A DNA stretch of 64,000 bases from an uncultured Collinsella sp. GTDB taxonomy: Bacteria > Actinomycetota > Coriobacteriia > Coriobacteriales > Coriobacteriaceae. Of this stretch, positions 7,738 to 16,311 are shown in pieces; positions within the stretch are counted from its first letter, which is position 1; every line of letters starts with the position of its first letter. The notes below the pieces were generated by a model. It saw nothing but the letters and a program-made list of their open reading frames with translations. It had not been told where the DNA came from and did not search any database. Where the stretch lies: the NCBI GenBank assembly GCA_902494195.1, contig CABUSH010000009.1, forward strand, positions 26,474 through 90,473, read 5' to 3'. Both the position numbers and the translations under genes were made by a program.

Positions 7738-9564
7738 TTAGGCCTCGCCTCCCTTCGTGACGGCGGCATCCGCAGTCGCTGCAGTGATTTTCCAGCTCGC
7801 GGCCTGTTCGTATTCGGCCCACATCTTGGCATACAGACCCTCTTGGGACAGCAACTCGGCATGGGTACCCGACTCCTGCACGCTGCCCTGGTTGAGCACC
7901 ACGATTTGGTCTGCGCCCACTACAGTCGAGAGTCGGTGCGCAATCATAATGACCGTGCGACCCGCCGCCAGCTTGCTAAAGGCACGCTGGATGAGCGCCT
8001 CGTTCTCGGGATCGGCAAACGCCGTGGCCTCGTCGAGCACCACGATAGGCGCGTCTTTAAGGATTGCGCGGGCGAGTGCCACGCGCTGGACCTCGCCGCC
8101 CGAAAGATATGCTCCGCCGGCACCGAGCATGGTATTGATGCCCTGTGGGAGCTTGGCCACAATGTCGTCGCACTGAGCTGCGGAGAGGGCCGCACGCACT
8201 TCGTCGTCAGTGGCCGTAGGCTTGGAGGCTCGCACGTTATCGGCAAGTGTTTGCCGGAACAGCTGGTTGGTCTGGAACACGAAGGCGACCTGGTCCATAA
8301 GCTCGTGCGGATCCATATCGCGAACGTCCACACCGCCTACGAGCACTCGACCCGAGGAGACATCCCAAAAACGCGGGATCAGGCTTGCGCAGGTTGACTT
8401 GCCGCCGCCCGAAGGACCCACCAGGGCGAGGGTGCCACCAGCGGGAACGCTGAAACTTACATGGCTAACGGCAGGTGCTTCGGCACCCTCGTACGTAAAG
8501 CTCACGTCCTCAAAGCGCACATCGCTGCCAACAGGACGCTTAGGCTGAGCGGGCACCGGGAGCTGCTCGGACTCCATGATGCTTCGGATACGCGCCAGCG
8601 AATCGGCACTCATTTGAGACGCCTCGCCCACAAACATAAGCTTGGTCATGGCCGTCGGCACCACGGCCGAAAATATCGCGTAAAACGTGAAGTTGGCCAT
8701 AAAATGCGCGAAGTCCGTCTCGCCCGGCGCCAACAGCAACGCCACGGGCAACAGGAATGCCACAAGACCATTGAGCGCGGTAAGATTAAGTACCTGCGGA
8801 CCTCGGCAGAACGTGCCCGCATAGTTTTGTGCCATGTCGGCGTATTCGGCGATCGCATCGTGGAAGGCCTTAAAGGAGTAGACCGTCTGCTGAAACACCT
8901 TGACCACGGGGATGCCGCGTACGTATTCGGTGCCGGTCTTGTTCATCTTGACCAGCGCGCCCATGTAGGCCTTCATGAACTCGGCGCCTTTGCCGCTCAT
9001 CATGGTGGCCATGGCGCCAAACGAAATGGCCACCGAGATGAGGCATGCCGCGCCCAAGCGCCAATCGAGGGCGAAAAGCAGCACGAGTAGGCCTGCGACC
9101 ATGGCGGCGGCGCCTGCGATATCGGGCAGCATGTGTGCGAGCAAAGTCTCGGTGGAGGCGGCACATCCGTCTACAACACGACGCAGCTCACCGGTGGCGT
9201 GCGTGTCAAAGTAGCCAAGCGGCAGCTTAAGCAGGTGCTCGCTCGTAGTCTTGCGGATATTGGACGCGCAGCGAAACGCGGACAGATGCGTGCACATGAG
9301 CCCCACGAAATAAGCTACGATGCTTGCCAGGGCAAAACCCACGGCCCACCAGCCATACATCGCGATGTCGCAGGCTTCGCTCCAGTTAGGTGCTACGGCG
9401 ATCAGATCGCGCGCGACAAACCAGATGCACACGTACGGGCCAAAGCTCAGCAGCTGAGAGAGCGCCGAGAGAGCCATGCCCAAATACGTTAGGAATTTAC
9501 GGTCACCGGCATACGCGAGCAACTCGCCGATGCCTCCACCTTCCCTTTTTGATCCCTTTGCCAT
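7738..9564 (-). CDS. ABC transporter permease/ATP-binding fusion (first half-transporter)
   Basis: 608 residues with a membrane domain (to about 330) and an ATPase domain: Walker A GPSGGGKST, signature LSGGEVQR, Walker B IVVLDEATAFAD, and H-loop IAHRLST. The residue after the Walker B glutamate region (AFADPENE) is as in YbtP-like proteins. The ATG at 9562-9564 has GAAAGGAA upstream. Its stop codon is immediately followed by the ATG of the next ABC gene, showing translational coupling. The AraC gene is divergent across 114 bases. Confidence 0.88.
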   Translation of the reverse strand: MAKGSKREGGGIGELLAYAGDRKFLTYLGMALSALSQLLSFGPYVCIWFVARDLIAVAPNWSEACDIAMYGWWAVGFALASIVAYFVGLMCTHLSAFRCASNIRKTTSEHLLKLPLGYFDTHATGELRRVVDGCAASTETLLAHMLPDIAGAAAMVAGLLVLLFALDWRLGAACLISVAISFGAMATMMSGKGAEFMKAYMGALVKMNKTGTEYVRGIPVVKVFQQTVYSFKAFHDAIAEYADMAQNYAGTFCRGPQVLNLTALNGLVAFLLPVALLLAPGETDFAHFMANFTFYAIFSAVVPTAMTKLMFVGEASQMSADSLARIRSIMESEQLPVPAQPKRPVGSDVRFEDVSFTYEGAEAPAVSHVSFSVPAGGTLALVGPSGGGKSTCASLIPRFWDVSSGRVLVGGVDVRDMDPHELMDQVAFVFQTNQLFRQTLADNVRASKPTATDDEVRAALSAAQCDDIVAKLPQGINTMLGAGGAYLSGGEVQRVALARAILKDAPIVVLDEATAFADPENEALIQRAFSKLAAGRTVIMIAHRLSTVVGADQIVVLNQGSVQESGTHAELLSQEGLYAKMWAEYEQAASWKITAATADAAVTKGGEA

Positions 9565-9678
9565 GAGATTCCTTTCTAACGGCTTGAGAGTTAACCGTAT
9601 TCAACTTATCATTGATATGTTAGCCAGGGCACACAATCGAGCCAGGCGTGGACGTTTCTGCAAAGGAAAGGGACGCTT
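9565..9678. promoter_or_regulatory. divergent promoter region, ABC pair / AraC regulator
   Basis: AT-rich compared with its flanks. It holds GAGAGTTAACC (9586-9596), which shares AGTTAACC with the metal ATPase and feo upstream regions, and the AT-rich stretch CAACTTATCATTGATATG. Probably the AraC binding region; exact sites cannot be read off. Confidence 0.45.
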
Positions 9679-10683
9679 TTGCAAATACGGCGGGCGGCGA
9701 CCGACATAACCGAGCTCTATGCACCACAGTTTGAGCAGTTTGGCTTGGAGCTTTCCGGCAAGGGCGCTGTCTTTACCGGCGAGGTGGCAAACGATCGGGC
9801 GCACGGACGCGCATGGATCATGCCCCTCTCCCCCACCTGCATCGTCATGGAGCATTTCATCACCCCGACGTACGATATGTACCTGGCCGAATACACGCCC
9901 GAGCCATACGCCTGCGTGAGCGAGGTCAGCGCGCCCACACTTACATGCATGCCCGAGGCTGGCATAACACCCGCGAACCTTAAACCATTGCATGGACCGT
10001 GGCCAAACAACGCCGTTTGCAGCTTTATCCAAAATAACTGTGGCGAGGAGTTAAGCCCGCTGTTTGCGGGGGAGCTCTATCACTCGCGCTCGGTGCTCTT
10101 TTTGCCTGGATATTTTGACGAACTGGAGCACCGCTATCCCACCGAGTTCGCGGGAATCTTTGAGGCGTTTGCCGAGCCATGGCACGAGGAAGCGGCGTCT
10201 GCCATCTGCCACGCGCTGCGCCGGATTAACGAGGACCGCGCCCGCACCGTAGGCGGACACGTCTATATGCAGGGCATCGTGGAGGCCATGGTCGCGGAGC
10301 TCGCCTGTTCGCGCGCGGCCCACAAGCAGGCACGGCAGGCGGCAGACACACGCGTCAGCATAACCATTGCCGAAGAAGCAACAGCAATGATTGAGCGCGC
10401 GCTCGACAAAGGCAGACGTGTGGGTATCAACGAGGTGGCCGAGAGGCTCTACACAAGCCGCTCCAAACTATGCGCCACCTTTAAGGCCCAAACCGGCGAG
10501 TCCCTGGGCGCCTACATTCGCAGACGCCGCATGGAGCGAGCACAGGACCTTTTGGCCGATAGCTCGCTTACGATAGCGCAGGTGGCAGAGCGTCTAGGCT
10601 ACCCTCAGCAGGCCGCCTTCGCCCAAGCCTTCAAACAATACACCGGCATGACACCCACGGCTTGGCGAAGCAAGCATCGCTAA
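9679..10683 (+). CDS. AraC family transcriptional regulator
   Basis: 334-residue DNA-binding regulator. The C-terminal 100 residues hold the double helix-turn-helix: INEVAERLYTSRSKLCATFKAQTGESLGAY and LTIAQVAERLGYPQQAAFAQAFKQYTGMTP. The N-terminal 220 residues are an unassigned sensing domain. The start is TTG at 9679, supported by GGAAAGGG seven bases upstream; no ATG in frame lies nearby. Divergent from the ABC pair, which it very likely controls, possibly in response to iron or the transported compound. Confidence 0.88.
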   Translation: MQIRRAATDITELYAPQFEQFGLELSGKGAVFTGEVANDRAHGRAWIMPLSPTCIVMEHFITPTYDMYLAEYTPEPYACVSEVSAPTLTCMPEAGITPANLKPLHGPWPNNAVCSFIQNNCGEELSPLFAGELYHSRSVLFLPGYFDELEHRYPTEFAGIFEAFAEPWHEEAASAICHALRRINEDRARTVGGHVYMQGIVEAMVAELACSRAAHKQARQAADTRVSITIAEEATAMIERALDKGRRVGINEVAERLYTSRSKLCATFKAQTGESLGAYIRRRRMERAQDLLADSSLTIAQVAERLGYPQQAAFAQAFKQYTGMTPTAWRSKHR

Positions 10684-10747
10684 GGCCCAAGCTCCCTGGC
10701 CGTAACGGAGCGATTAATTAGCCGCCGCCCGTCAGCTCACCCAGGAT

Positions 10748-12112
10748 CTAAACGTCAAGATGCGCACAATCAAGCGCCTTTTTGATAAGAGGGACAGATC
10801 GATCAGCCAAATACAACGGAATGTTGAGCACCCCGTCGTCGAGCTTTAGGTTCTTAAGTGAGTAGCGGACCCTCAATGGAGTCGTCTCCGCATGCTTGTC
10901 GGCATAGTACTTAAGGCTCTTGGAATGAACGACCTCTCCCGATTTGACCTCGACGGGAACGATTTCGTTTCCGACTTGAATCAAAAAATCGACTTCGTGC
11001 TTCGGCTTCTCGTTTGTCCAATAACGCGGAGCAGCATCTAACTGTGAAAGTAATGCCTGAAGCACATAGTTCTCGGCGAACGAACCTTTGAACTCCGAAA
11101 ATAGCGCATCCGAGATGGCAAAAGCGGACGCATCCAGCCTTGCCATGCGGCGCAGCAAGCCGACATCAAGACAGTAGACTTTAAATGCCTTGAGGTCATC
11201 GTACGCAGAGAGCGGCACACCACCGGCAGCATTAAGGCGAACCGCCGTGATGAGCCCAGCATCGGCAAGCCATTCCAGAGCATCCTCGTATTCTCGAGCA
11301 CGAGCCCCCTCGCGCACCGCACCCCAAACGAACTTTTTGTTCTCGCGCGCCAACTGAGCTGGAATCGAGTTCCATATTTGCGAAAGCTTGGCGAACTGCG
11401 CACGGCCACCATGCTTGGCAAAATCGCGCTCGTAGGAATCCAAGAGATCAGACAACACCTTATCGACCTGAACGATATCGCCCGTCTCCACCCACCGGCC
11501 AAGAGCCTCTGGCATGCCGCCGCATGCAAAATAACGACGAAGATGCTCGACGAGACGGACATGGAAGAAATCGGGCACTGTCTCGATCTGATCCAGGCCG
11601 CCAAGGTATTCGTCGTAGTTTGCAGCGCCCTCGGCTTTCAGAAACTCGGAAAAGCTCATGGGGCGCATCTCCATGAACTCGACCTTTCCCACCGGAAAAG
11701 CGCTGGTCTCACGGGACAAGCGAACGCCCAACAAAGACCCTGCGCATGCGACGTGATACTCGGGGGCCTCGTCACAGAAGTATTTAAGGGCGCCGACTGC
11801 GGAAGGACAATCCTGGATCTCATCAATAATAAGCAGCGTTTCGCCGGGCTCGATAGGCTGTCCAAGTGCCAGGGAAAGATTTGAGATGATCCGTCGAGGA
11901 TCGCGCGTACCTTCGAAAAACTGAGCGTACTCGCTCTGTACCCCAGGTGACGGCTCCTCGAGCGTCAGATACACAAAATTGAGGTACGAGGTTCGGCCGA
12001 ACTCCTTAAGCGCCCACGTCTTTCCAACCTGGCGCGCCCCCTTAAGGATAAGCGGCTTACGATATTCTGACGCTTTCCAAGCGTTAAGCTTGGCAATGAT
12101 ATCTCGCTGCAT
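10748..12112 (-). CDS. ATP-binding protein (AAA_14/DUF4143 family)
   Basis: 454-residue ATPase with Walker A LKGARQVGKTWA (about residue 22), Walker B LLIIDEIQDCPSA and a C-terminal DUF4143 region ending in a nuclease-like stretch (KHEVDFLIQVGNEIVPVEVKSGE: the D..E.K pattern of the restriction-endonuclease fold). The ATG follows GGGAGG. Such proteins are common in anaerobes and their role is unknown. A 73-base palindrome sits directly upstream of the gene and may control it. Confidence 0.82.
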   Translation of the reverse strand: MQRDIIAKLNAWKASEYRKPLILKGARQVGKTWALKEFGRTSYLNFVYLTLEEPSPGVQSEYAQFFEGTRDPRRIISNLSLALGQPIEPGETLLIIDEIQDCPSAVGALKYFCDEAPEYHVACAGSLLGVRLSRETSAFPVGKVEFMEMRPMSFSEFLKAEGAANYDEYLGGLDQIETVPDFFHVRLVEHLRRYFACGGMPEALGRWVETGDIVQVDKVLSDLLDSYERDFAKHGGRAQFAKLSQIWNSIPAQLARENKKFVWGAVREGARAREYEDALEWLADAGLITAVRLNAAGGVPLSAYDDLKAFKVYCLDVGLLRRMARLDASAFAISDALFSEFKGSFAENYVLQALLSQLDAAPRYWTNEKPKHEVDFLIQVGNEIVPVEVKSGEVVHSKSLKYYADKHAETTPLRVRYSLKNLKLDDGVLNIPLYLADRSVPLIKKALDCAHLDV

Positions 12113-12132
12113 GACCGAACCTCCCGCAAAGA

Positions 12133-12205
12133 AACTTCCGTAAACGTGATATTTCCCACATTTTACCCTAGGTAAAACGTGACATTTATCACATTTACGG
12201 AAGTT
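12133..12205. promoter_or_regulatory. 73-base palindrome upstream of the DUF4143 ATPase
   Basis: Outer arms 12133-12151 and 12187-12205 match at 18 of 19 positions (left arm AACTTCCGTAAACGTGATA). A nested pair CACATTTTACC / GGTAAAACGTG is centred on CTAGG. AT-rich and located 20-93 bases before the start codon, so it covers the promoter. Candidate operator for autoregulation. Confidence 0.5.
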
Positions 12206-12244
12206 TTAAGTTCATTTCGCCACACTTCCATCACATTAAAAAGG

Positions 12245-12267
12245 CGGAGGCGCATTTTGCGCCTCCG
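12245..12267 (-). terminator. terminator of the gatCAB operon
   Basis: 10-bp stem CGGAGGCGCA/TGCGCCTCCG with a TTT loop, followed on the minus strand by CCTTTTTAATG. Confidence 0.8.
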
Positions 12268-12317
12268 TCACCATCTTTCCTATCAGCCTACCTGACCCGA
12301 ACGGCCGAGTCGTCACA

Positions 12318-12458
12318 GAACCCGGGAACCCCGGCAGGGCGGGTGTTTGCTCAAAATGAGTTCCGCACGCAAAGAAGGCCACTTAATGTGGCCTTCGTCT
12401 TGCGCAGGACTGTTCGAAATTTTGAGGAAGCACCCGCCCTGCCGGGGCTCCCGGGTTC
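12318..12458. repeat. 141-bp nested palindromic element after gatB
   Basis: Outer arms 12318-12345 and 12431-12458 match at 27 of 28 positions. Inside are CTCAAAAT (12350-12357) with ATTTTGAG (12419-12426), a partly paired region, and GAAGGCCAC (12374-12382) with GTGGCCTTC (12388-12396), loop TTAAT. It ends four bases from the gatB stop codon. No open frame. MITE-like element or structured 3' UTR. Confidence 0.7.
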
Positions 12459-12462
12459 CCGC

Positions 12463-14139
12463 TTACGAGAGCGACGTTCTCAGCAACTCGTTGAAGAGCT
12501 TCGGGTTACCCTTGCCGCGGCTTGCCTTCATGCACTGGCCCACCAAAAAGCCGATGACCTTCTGGTTGCCGTCACGATACTGCTGCGCCTGATCGGCACA
12601 GTTAGCCAGCACCTCGTCCACGATCGGCTGCAGTGCGCCGGCGTCGCTCACCTGACGCATACCGCGCTCGTCGACGATCTTGTTGGGGTCGTCGCCGGTC
12701 TGGGCCATGGCCTCAAAGACCTCGTGTGCCTGGTTGGAGCTGATGGCATCGGTCGCCAGCAGCTTAGCCAGCGCTGCCACCTGAGCCGGCGCGATCCCAG
12801 ACTCGGTGAGCGACACGCCCGCACCCTTAAGGTAGGCGATCATCTCGTTCACCAGCAAGTTTGCAACCGTCTGGGCCTCCTTGCCGGCCATACCGGCAGC
12901 GGCGGCCTCAAAGAACTCGGCAAACTCGGGGTCGCCGGCGATTTGCTCGGCGTCGGCCGTCTTAATGCCAAAGTCGGCCTCAAAACGGGCGCGCTTGGCA
13001 TCGGGCAGCTCGGGGATCTCGCCACGGCAGCGGTCGATGAACTCGTCGTCCAGATCGAACGGCGCCAGGTCGGGATCGGGGAACAGACGATAGTCGTCTG
13101 CCGTCTCCTTCACACGCATGACCACGGTGCGCTTGCGGCTGGGCTCCCAGTGACGGGTCTCCTGGTAGATAATGCCGCCCTCCTCGAGCACCTCGGCCTG
13201 ACGGCAGATCTCGTAGGCAAGGCCGTCATGCAGGCTCTTAAACGAGTTGAGGTTCTTGAGCTCGGTCTTAGTGCCCAGCTTGGTCTCGCCGCGGCGGCGC
13301 AGCGACACGTTGCCGTCACAGCGCATGGAACCCTTCTCCATGGAGCAATCGGAAATGCCCAGCGTCACAAAAATGCGACGGAGCTTCTCCATAAACAGGC
13401 GAGCCTCCTCGGGCGTGCGCAGATCGGGCTCAGTCACGAGCTCAATCAAAGGCGTGCCGCAGCGGTTATAGTCGACGAGCGACTCAGCCGCGGCGGTGAT
13501 GCGGCCCTCGGCACCGCCCACGTGGACCATCTTGGCGGCGTCCTCCTCCATGTGGATGCGCAGGATGCGGATGGGCACCGTGTAGGAACCGTCCTCGCGA
13601 CGCTCGGGCATCTGCAGGTTGGACGCGTCGTAGCTGGCCAGGTGGCCGGCGCGCTGGTTGCCCTCGCGCATGGTCGACGTCATGGACGTGGACAGACCCT
13701 CGGCGTTGGCCGAGGCGCTCGCCAGGCTCTGGGCCTCGGCCTCGCCAAACGCGCAGTCGGGGCGCTCGGCGGCACCGCGACCGGTCACGTCCAGGTCCAG
13801 GTGACCGTACATGGCAAAGGCGACCGGACCCTGCGTGGTCTGGAAGTTCTTGGCCATATCGGGATAGAAGTAGTGCTTGCGATAGAACATCGAGTGGCGC
13901 TGGATCTCGCAGTTGGTGGCCAGACCCGCCTTGACGATGCTCTCGATGGCGCGCTTGTTGGGCACCGGCAGGGCGCCGGGCAGTCCCAGGCACACCGGGC
14001 ACACGTTGGCGTTGGGCTCGTCATCGTGGCTGAGCTTGCAGTTGCAGAACATCTTGGTATCGAGCGCGGTGAGCTCGGTATGGATCTCCAGGCCGATCAC
14101 GGCCTCCCAATCCTGCAGGACCTCGGAAAGCTCCTTCAT
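12463..14139 (-). CDS. gatB: Asp-tRNA(Asn)/Glu-tRNA(Gln) amidotransferase subunit B
   Basis: 558 residues, subunit that binds the misacylated tRNA and phosphorylates it in the GatCAB complex. The N-terminal EAVIGLEIHTEL, the zinc-site cysteines (FCNC and NVCPVCLGLPG), YHKH-type RKHYFYPDMAKNFQ and the C-terminal YqeY-like tail are all present. The start overlaps the gatA stop by one base (TAATG), so the two are translationally coupled. Required where no GlnRS or AsnRS exists. Confidence 0.97.
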   Translation of the reverse strand: MKELSEVLQDWEAVIGLEIHTELTALDTKMFCNCKLSHDDEPNANVCPVCLGLPGALPVPNKRAIESIVKAGLATNCEIQRHSMFYRKHYFYPDMAKNFQTTQGPVAFAMYGHLDLDVTGRGAAERPDCAFGEAEAQSLASASANAEGLSTSMTSTMREGNQRAGHLASYDASNLQMPERREDGSYTVPIRILRIHMEEDAAKMVHVGGAEGRITAAAESLVDYNRCGTPLIELVTEPDLRTPEEARLFMEKLRRIFVTLGISDCSMEKGSMRCDGNVSLRRRGETKLGTKTELKNLNSFKSLHDGLAYEICRQAEVLEEGGIIYQETRHWEPSRKRTVVMRVKETADDYRLFPDPDLAPFDLDDEFIDRCRGEIPELPDAKRARFEADFGIKTADAEQIAGDPEFAEFFEAAAAGMAGKEAQTVANLLVNEMIAYLKGAGVSLTESGIAPAQVAALAKLLATDAISSNQAHEVFEAMAQTGDDPNKIVDERGMRQVSDAGALQPIVDEVLANCADQAQQYRDGNQKVIGFLVGQCMKASRGKGNPKLFNELLRTSLS

Positions 14140-15653
14140 TACAGCTCGCCTCCCTTCCCGGCAAAATCGGGCGCGACGGAAAGCGCGGGCGCACCCGTGG
14201 CGGCATCGGCAAAGCCGCGCTCCAAGGCGCGGGCAAACGTGAGCAGCTGACGGTCCTTAAACGCCGGACCAACCAGCTGGGCAGAAACGGGCAGCTTGGT
14301 GTCCTCGCCCAGGCCCAGCGGCACCGAGATACCACCGTTGCCACAGATGTTGAGCGAGATGGTGTACAGGTCGGAGAGGTACATCTGCGTGGGGTCGCTG
14401 ATCTCGCCAAACTTAAAGGCCGTACGCGGCGAAGCGGGCATAAGGATGGTGTCCACCTTGGCATACGCGGCGTCGTAGTCCTGCGTGATGAGCGTGCGGG
14501 CCTTCTGCGCGGCGTAGTAGTACTTGTCGTACACGCCCGAGGAGAGCAGATAGGCGCCGAGCATCTGACGGCGCTTGGCCTCGGCACCAAAGCCGTGGGC
14601 GCGCGACAGCGAGCTCTGGTCGGACAGGTTGGCGCAGCCCTCCTCCTGATAGCCGTAGCGAATGCCGTCGAAGCGGGCCAGATTGGAGAACGCCTCGGCC
14701 GGGCCGATGACGTAGTAGGCGGCAATGGCGGCGTCCAGGTGCGGCAGGTCGACCTCGACCAACTCGGCGCCCTGGTTCTGCAACTCCTGGGCGGCGCGCT
14801 GGACAGCGGCCTTGACCTCGGGCGTCAGGCCCTCGGCCTCCATAAACGCAGGGATAATGCCCACGCGCTTGCCCTCGATGCTGTCGTTGAGGTGCTCGGT
14901 AAAGTCGACGGCGCAATCCTGGCTGGTGCAGTCGTACGGATCGTGGCCCGCGCCGGTAAGCGCGTTCATGGCCAGCGCGACATCCTCGACCGTGCGGCCA
15001 AAGGGGCCCACCTGGTCGAGCGACGAGCCAAAGGCAACCACGCCGTAACGGCTCACGGCGCCATACGTGGGCTTAAAGCCCACCACGCCGCACAGCGACG
15101 CCGGCTGGCGAATGGAACCGCCGGTGTCCGAGCCCAGCGAGAGCGCGACCTCGCCCGCGGCGACCGCTGCAGCGGAGCCGCCCGAGGAGCCGCCGGGCAC
15201 GCGCTCGGTATCCCAGGGGTTGTTGGTGCGGTGGAACGCCGAGCTCTCGGTGGAGCTGCCAAAGGCAAACTCGTCCATGTTGGCCTTGCCCATGGGCAGG
15301 CAGCCGGCATCGAGCATGCGCTGGACGCAGGTGGCGGTGTAGACGCTCTGGTAGCCCTCAAGCATGCGGGAAGCGCAGGTGGTGCGCGTGCCCACGAGGT
15401 TCATGTTGTCCTTAATGGCCAGCGGCACGCCCGCGAGCGGGGGCAGCGGCTTGCCTGCGGCACGGTCGGCATCCACGCGCGCAGCGGCCTCGAGCGCAAG
15501 CTCGGGCGCCACCTGCAGGAATGCCTGGACCCCGCCCTCGCGCGCCTCGATGGCGGCAAGGGAGGCCTGGGCCACCTCGGTAGCGGTAAAGTCGCCGGCA
15601 GCAACGCCCGCGGCGATCTGGGCGGCGGTAAGGGAATCGAAGCTCTGTGCCAT
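14139..15653 (-). CDS. gatA: Asp-tRNA(Asn)/Glu-tRNA(Gln) amidotransferase subunit A
   Basis: 504-residue glutamine amidase of GatCAB that releases ammonia. The Ser-cisSer-Lys triad is visible: Lys in PLAIKDNMN, cis-Ser in GSDTGGSIRQPAS and the GGSSGGSAAAVAAG signature. It overlaps the gatC stop by one base and the gatB start by one base, a tight operon. Confidence 0.97.
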   Translation of the reverse strand: MAQSFDSLTAAQIAAGVAAGDFTATEVAQASLAAIEAREGGVQAFLQVAPELALEAAARVDADRAAGKPLPPLAGVPLAIKDNMNLVGTRTTCASRMLEGYQSVYTATCVQRMLDAGCLPMGKANMDEFAFGSSTESSAFHRTNNPWDTERVPGGSSGGSAAAVAAGEVALSLGSDTGGSIRQPASLCGVVGFKPTYGAVSRYGVVAFGSSLDQVGPFGRTVEDVALAMNALTGAGHDPYDCTSQDCAVDFTEHLNDSIEGKRVGIIPAFMEAEGLTPEVKAAVQRAAQELQNQGAELVEVDLPHLDAAIAAYYVIGPAEAFSNLARFDGIRYGYQEEGCANLSDQSSLSRAHGFGAEAKRRQMLGAYLLSSGVYDKYYYAAQKARTLITQDYDAAYAKVDTILMPASPRTAFKFGEISDPTQMYLSDLYTISLNICGNGGISVPLGLGEDTKLPVSAQLVGPAFKDRQLLTFARALERGFADAATGAPALSVAPDFAGKGGEL

Positions 15654-15964
15654 TACTCGCTCTCCCCCTCTCCCAAAATGGACGGCACGCGGAAGTAGCG
15701 GTCGCGCGCGCTGCCGGCGTTTTCGAGCGCGACGTCGAGCGGCAAATCGCGCTCGGGCTCGCGCAGGTCATCGCCCATCACGTTGGACAGGCTTCCGATG
15801 GGATGGAACGTGGGCTCCACGTCGGGCAAGTCATATTGCAAGACGGGCTCGAGCATCTGGACGGCGTCGTTCATGTAGGACGTCATCTGGGTGAGCTCGT
15901 CATCGGTCAGTGCGATCTTTGCGTACTCGGCGATGCCGCGCACGTCTTTCTCGCTGAGTGCCAT
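15653..15964 (-). CDS. gatC: Asp-tRNA(Asn)/Glu-tRNA(Gln) amidotransferase subunit C
   Basis: 103-residue GatC, the belt-like subunit that stabilises GatA-GatB. It starts MALSEKDVRGIAEYAKIALTDDEL and has the DLPDVEPTFHPIG segment typical of GatC. The ATG at 15962-15964 was chosen over one six codons upstream because GGAAGGGAG lies before it. First gene of the gatCAB operon. Confidence 0.94.
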   Translation of the reverse strand: MALSEKDVRGIAEYAKIALTDDELTQMTSYMNDAVQMLEPVLQYDLPDVEPTFHPIGSLSNVMGDDLREPERDLPLDVALENAGSARDRYFRVPSILGEGESE

Positions 15965-16099
15965 AGGCGCTCCCTTCCGCATAACAGTTAAACCGCTCTA
16001 GTATACAAGGCAACGCCGGCTTGGAGCAGGCGCTTTACCCAAATGCAGCGAAAACGTAACGAGGGCGGCGGTTGACAGGCGGCGGGCTAGCGGTTCTGC

Positions 16100-16190
16100 A
16101 GCGAAACCGCACCGTCCATAGCGAAAACCGCGCCGCCCCACAACGAAAACCGTCGCGCACACAGCGAAAACCGTCCCGCCCGAAACGAAA
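16100..16190. repeat. five spaced RRCGAAAACCG motifs, 20-22 bp period
   Basis: AGCGAAACCG, AGCGAAAACCG, AACGAAAACCG, AGCGAAAACCG and AACGAAAAGC start at 16100, 16120, 16142, 16163 and 16184. The spacing is close to two helical turns. Located between gatC and the sortase; no gene covers it. Confidence 0.6.
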
Positions 16191-16192
16191 AG

Positions 16193-16250
16193 CATCACAA
16201 CATTCGACGCTTTTCGCCAAAATCGAGATTTTCATCGAATGTTGTGATGG
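16193..16250. repeat. CATCACAACATTCGA palindrome, copy 1
   Basis: Left CATCACAACATTCGA (16193-16207), right TCGAATGTTGTGATGG (16235-16250) around a GCCAAAATCGAG centre. Four copies occur in this window, all intergenic. Confidence 0.75.
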
Positions 16251-16263
16251 TTTGGAAGTCCCG

Positions 16264-16298
16264 ACCACCACAAAAGTGCCCGTCCCCTTTATGGTGGT
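16264..16298. repeat. ACCACCACAAAGG palindrome, copy 1
   Basis: Imperfect hairpin with arms ACCACCACAAAAG and CTTTATGGTGGT. It lies 13 bases after the sortase stop codon, so it may act as a 3' end element. One of five copies. Confidence 0.7.
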
Positions 16299-16311
16299 TC
16301 TGAACGATGCT

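Noticed and set aside
16100..16190. CRISPR-like array of five repeats
   Set aside because: Repeats are only 10-11 bases with about 10-base spacers and there are no cas genes; better seen as spaced DNA motifs.
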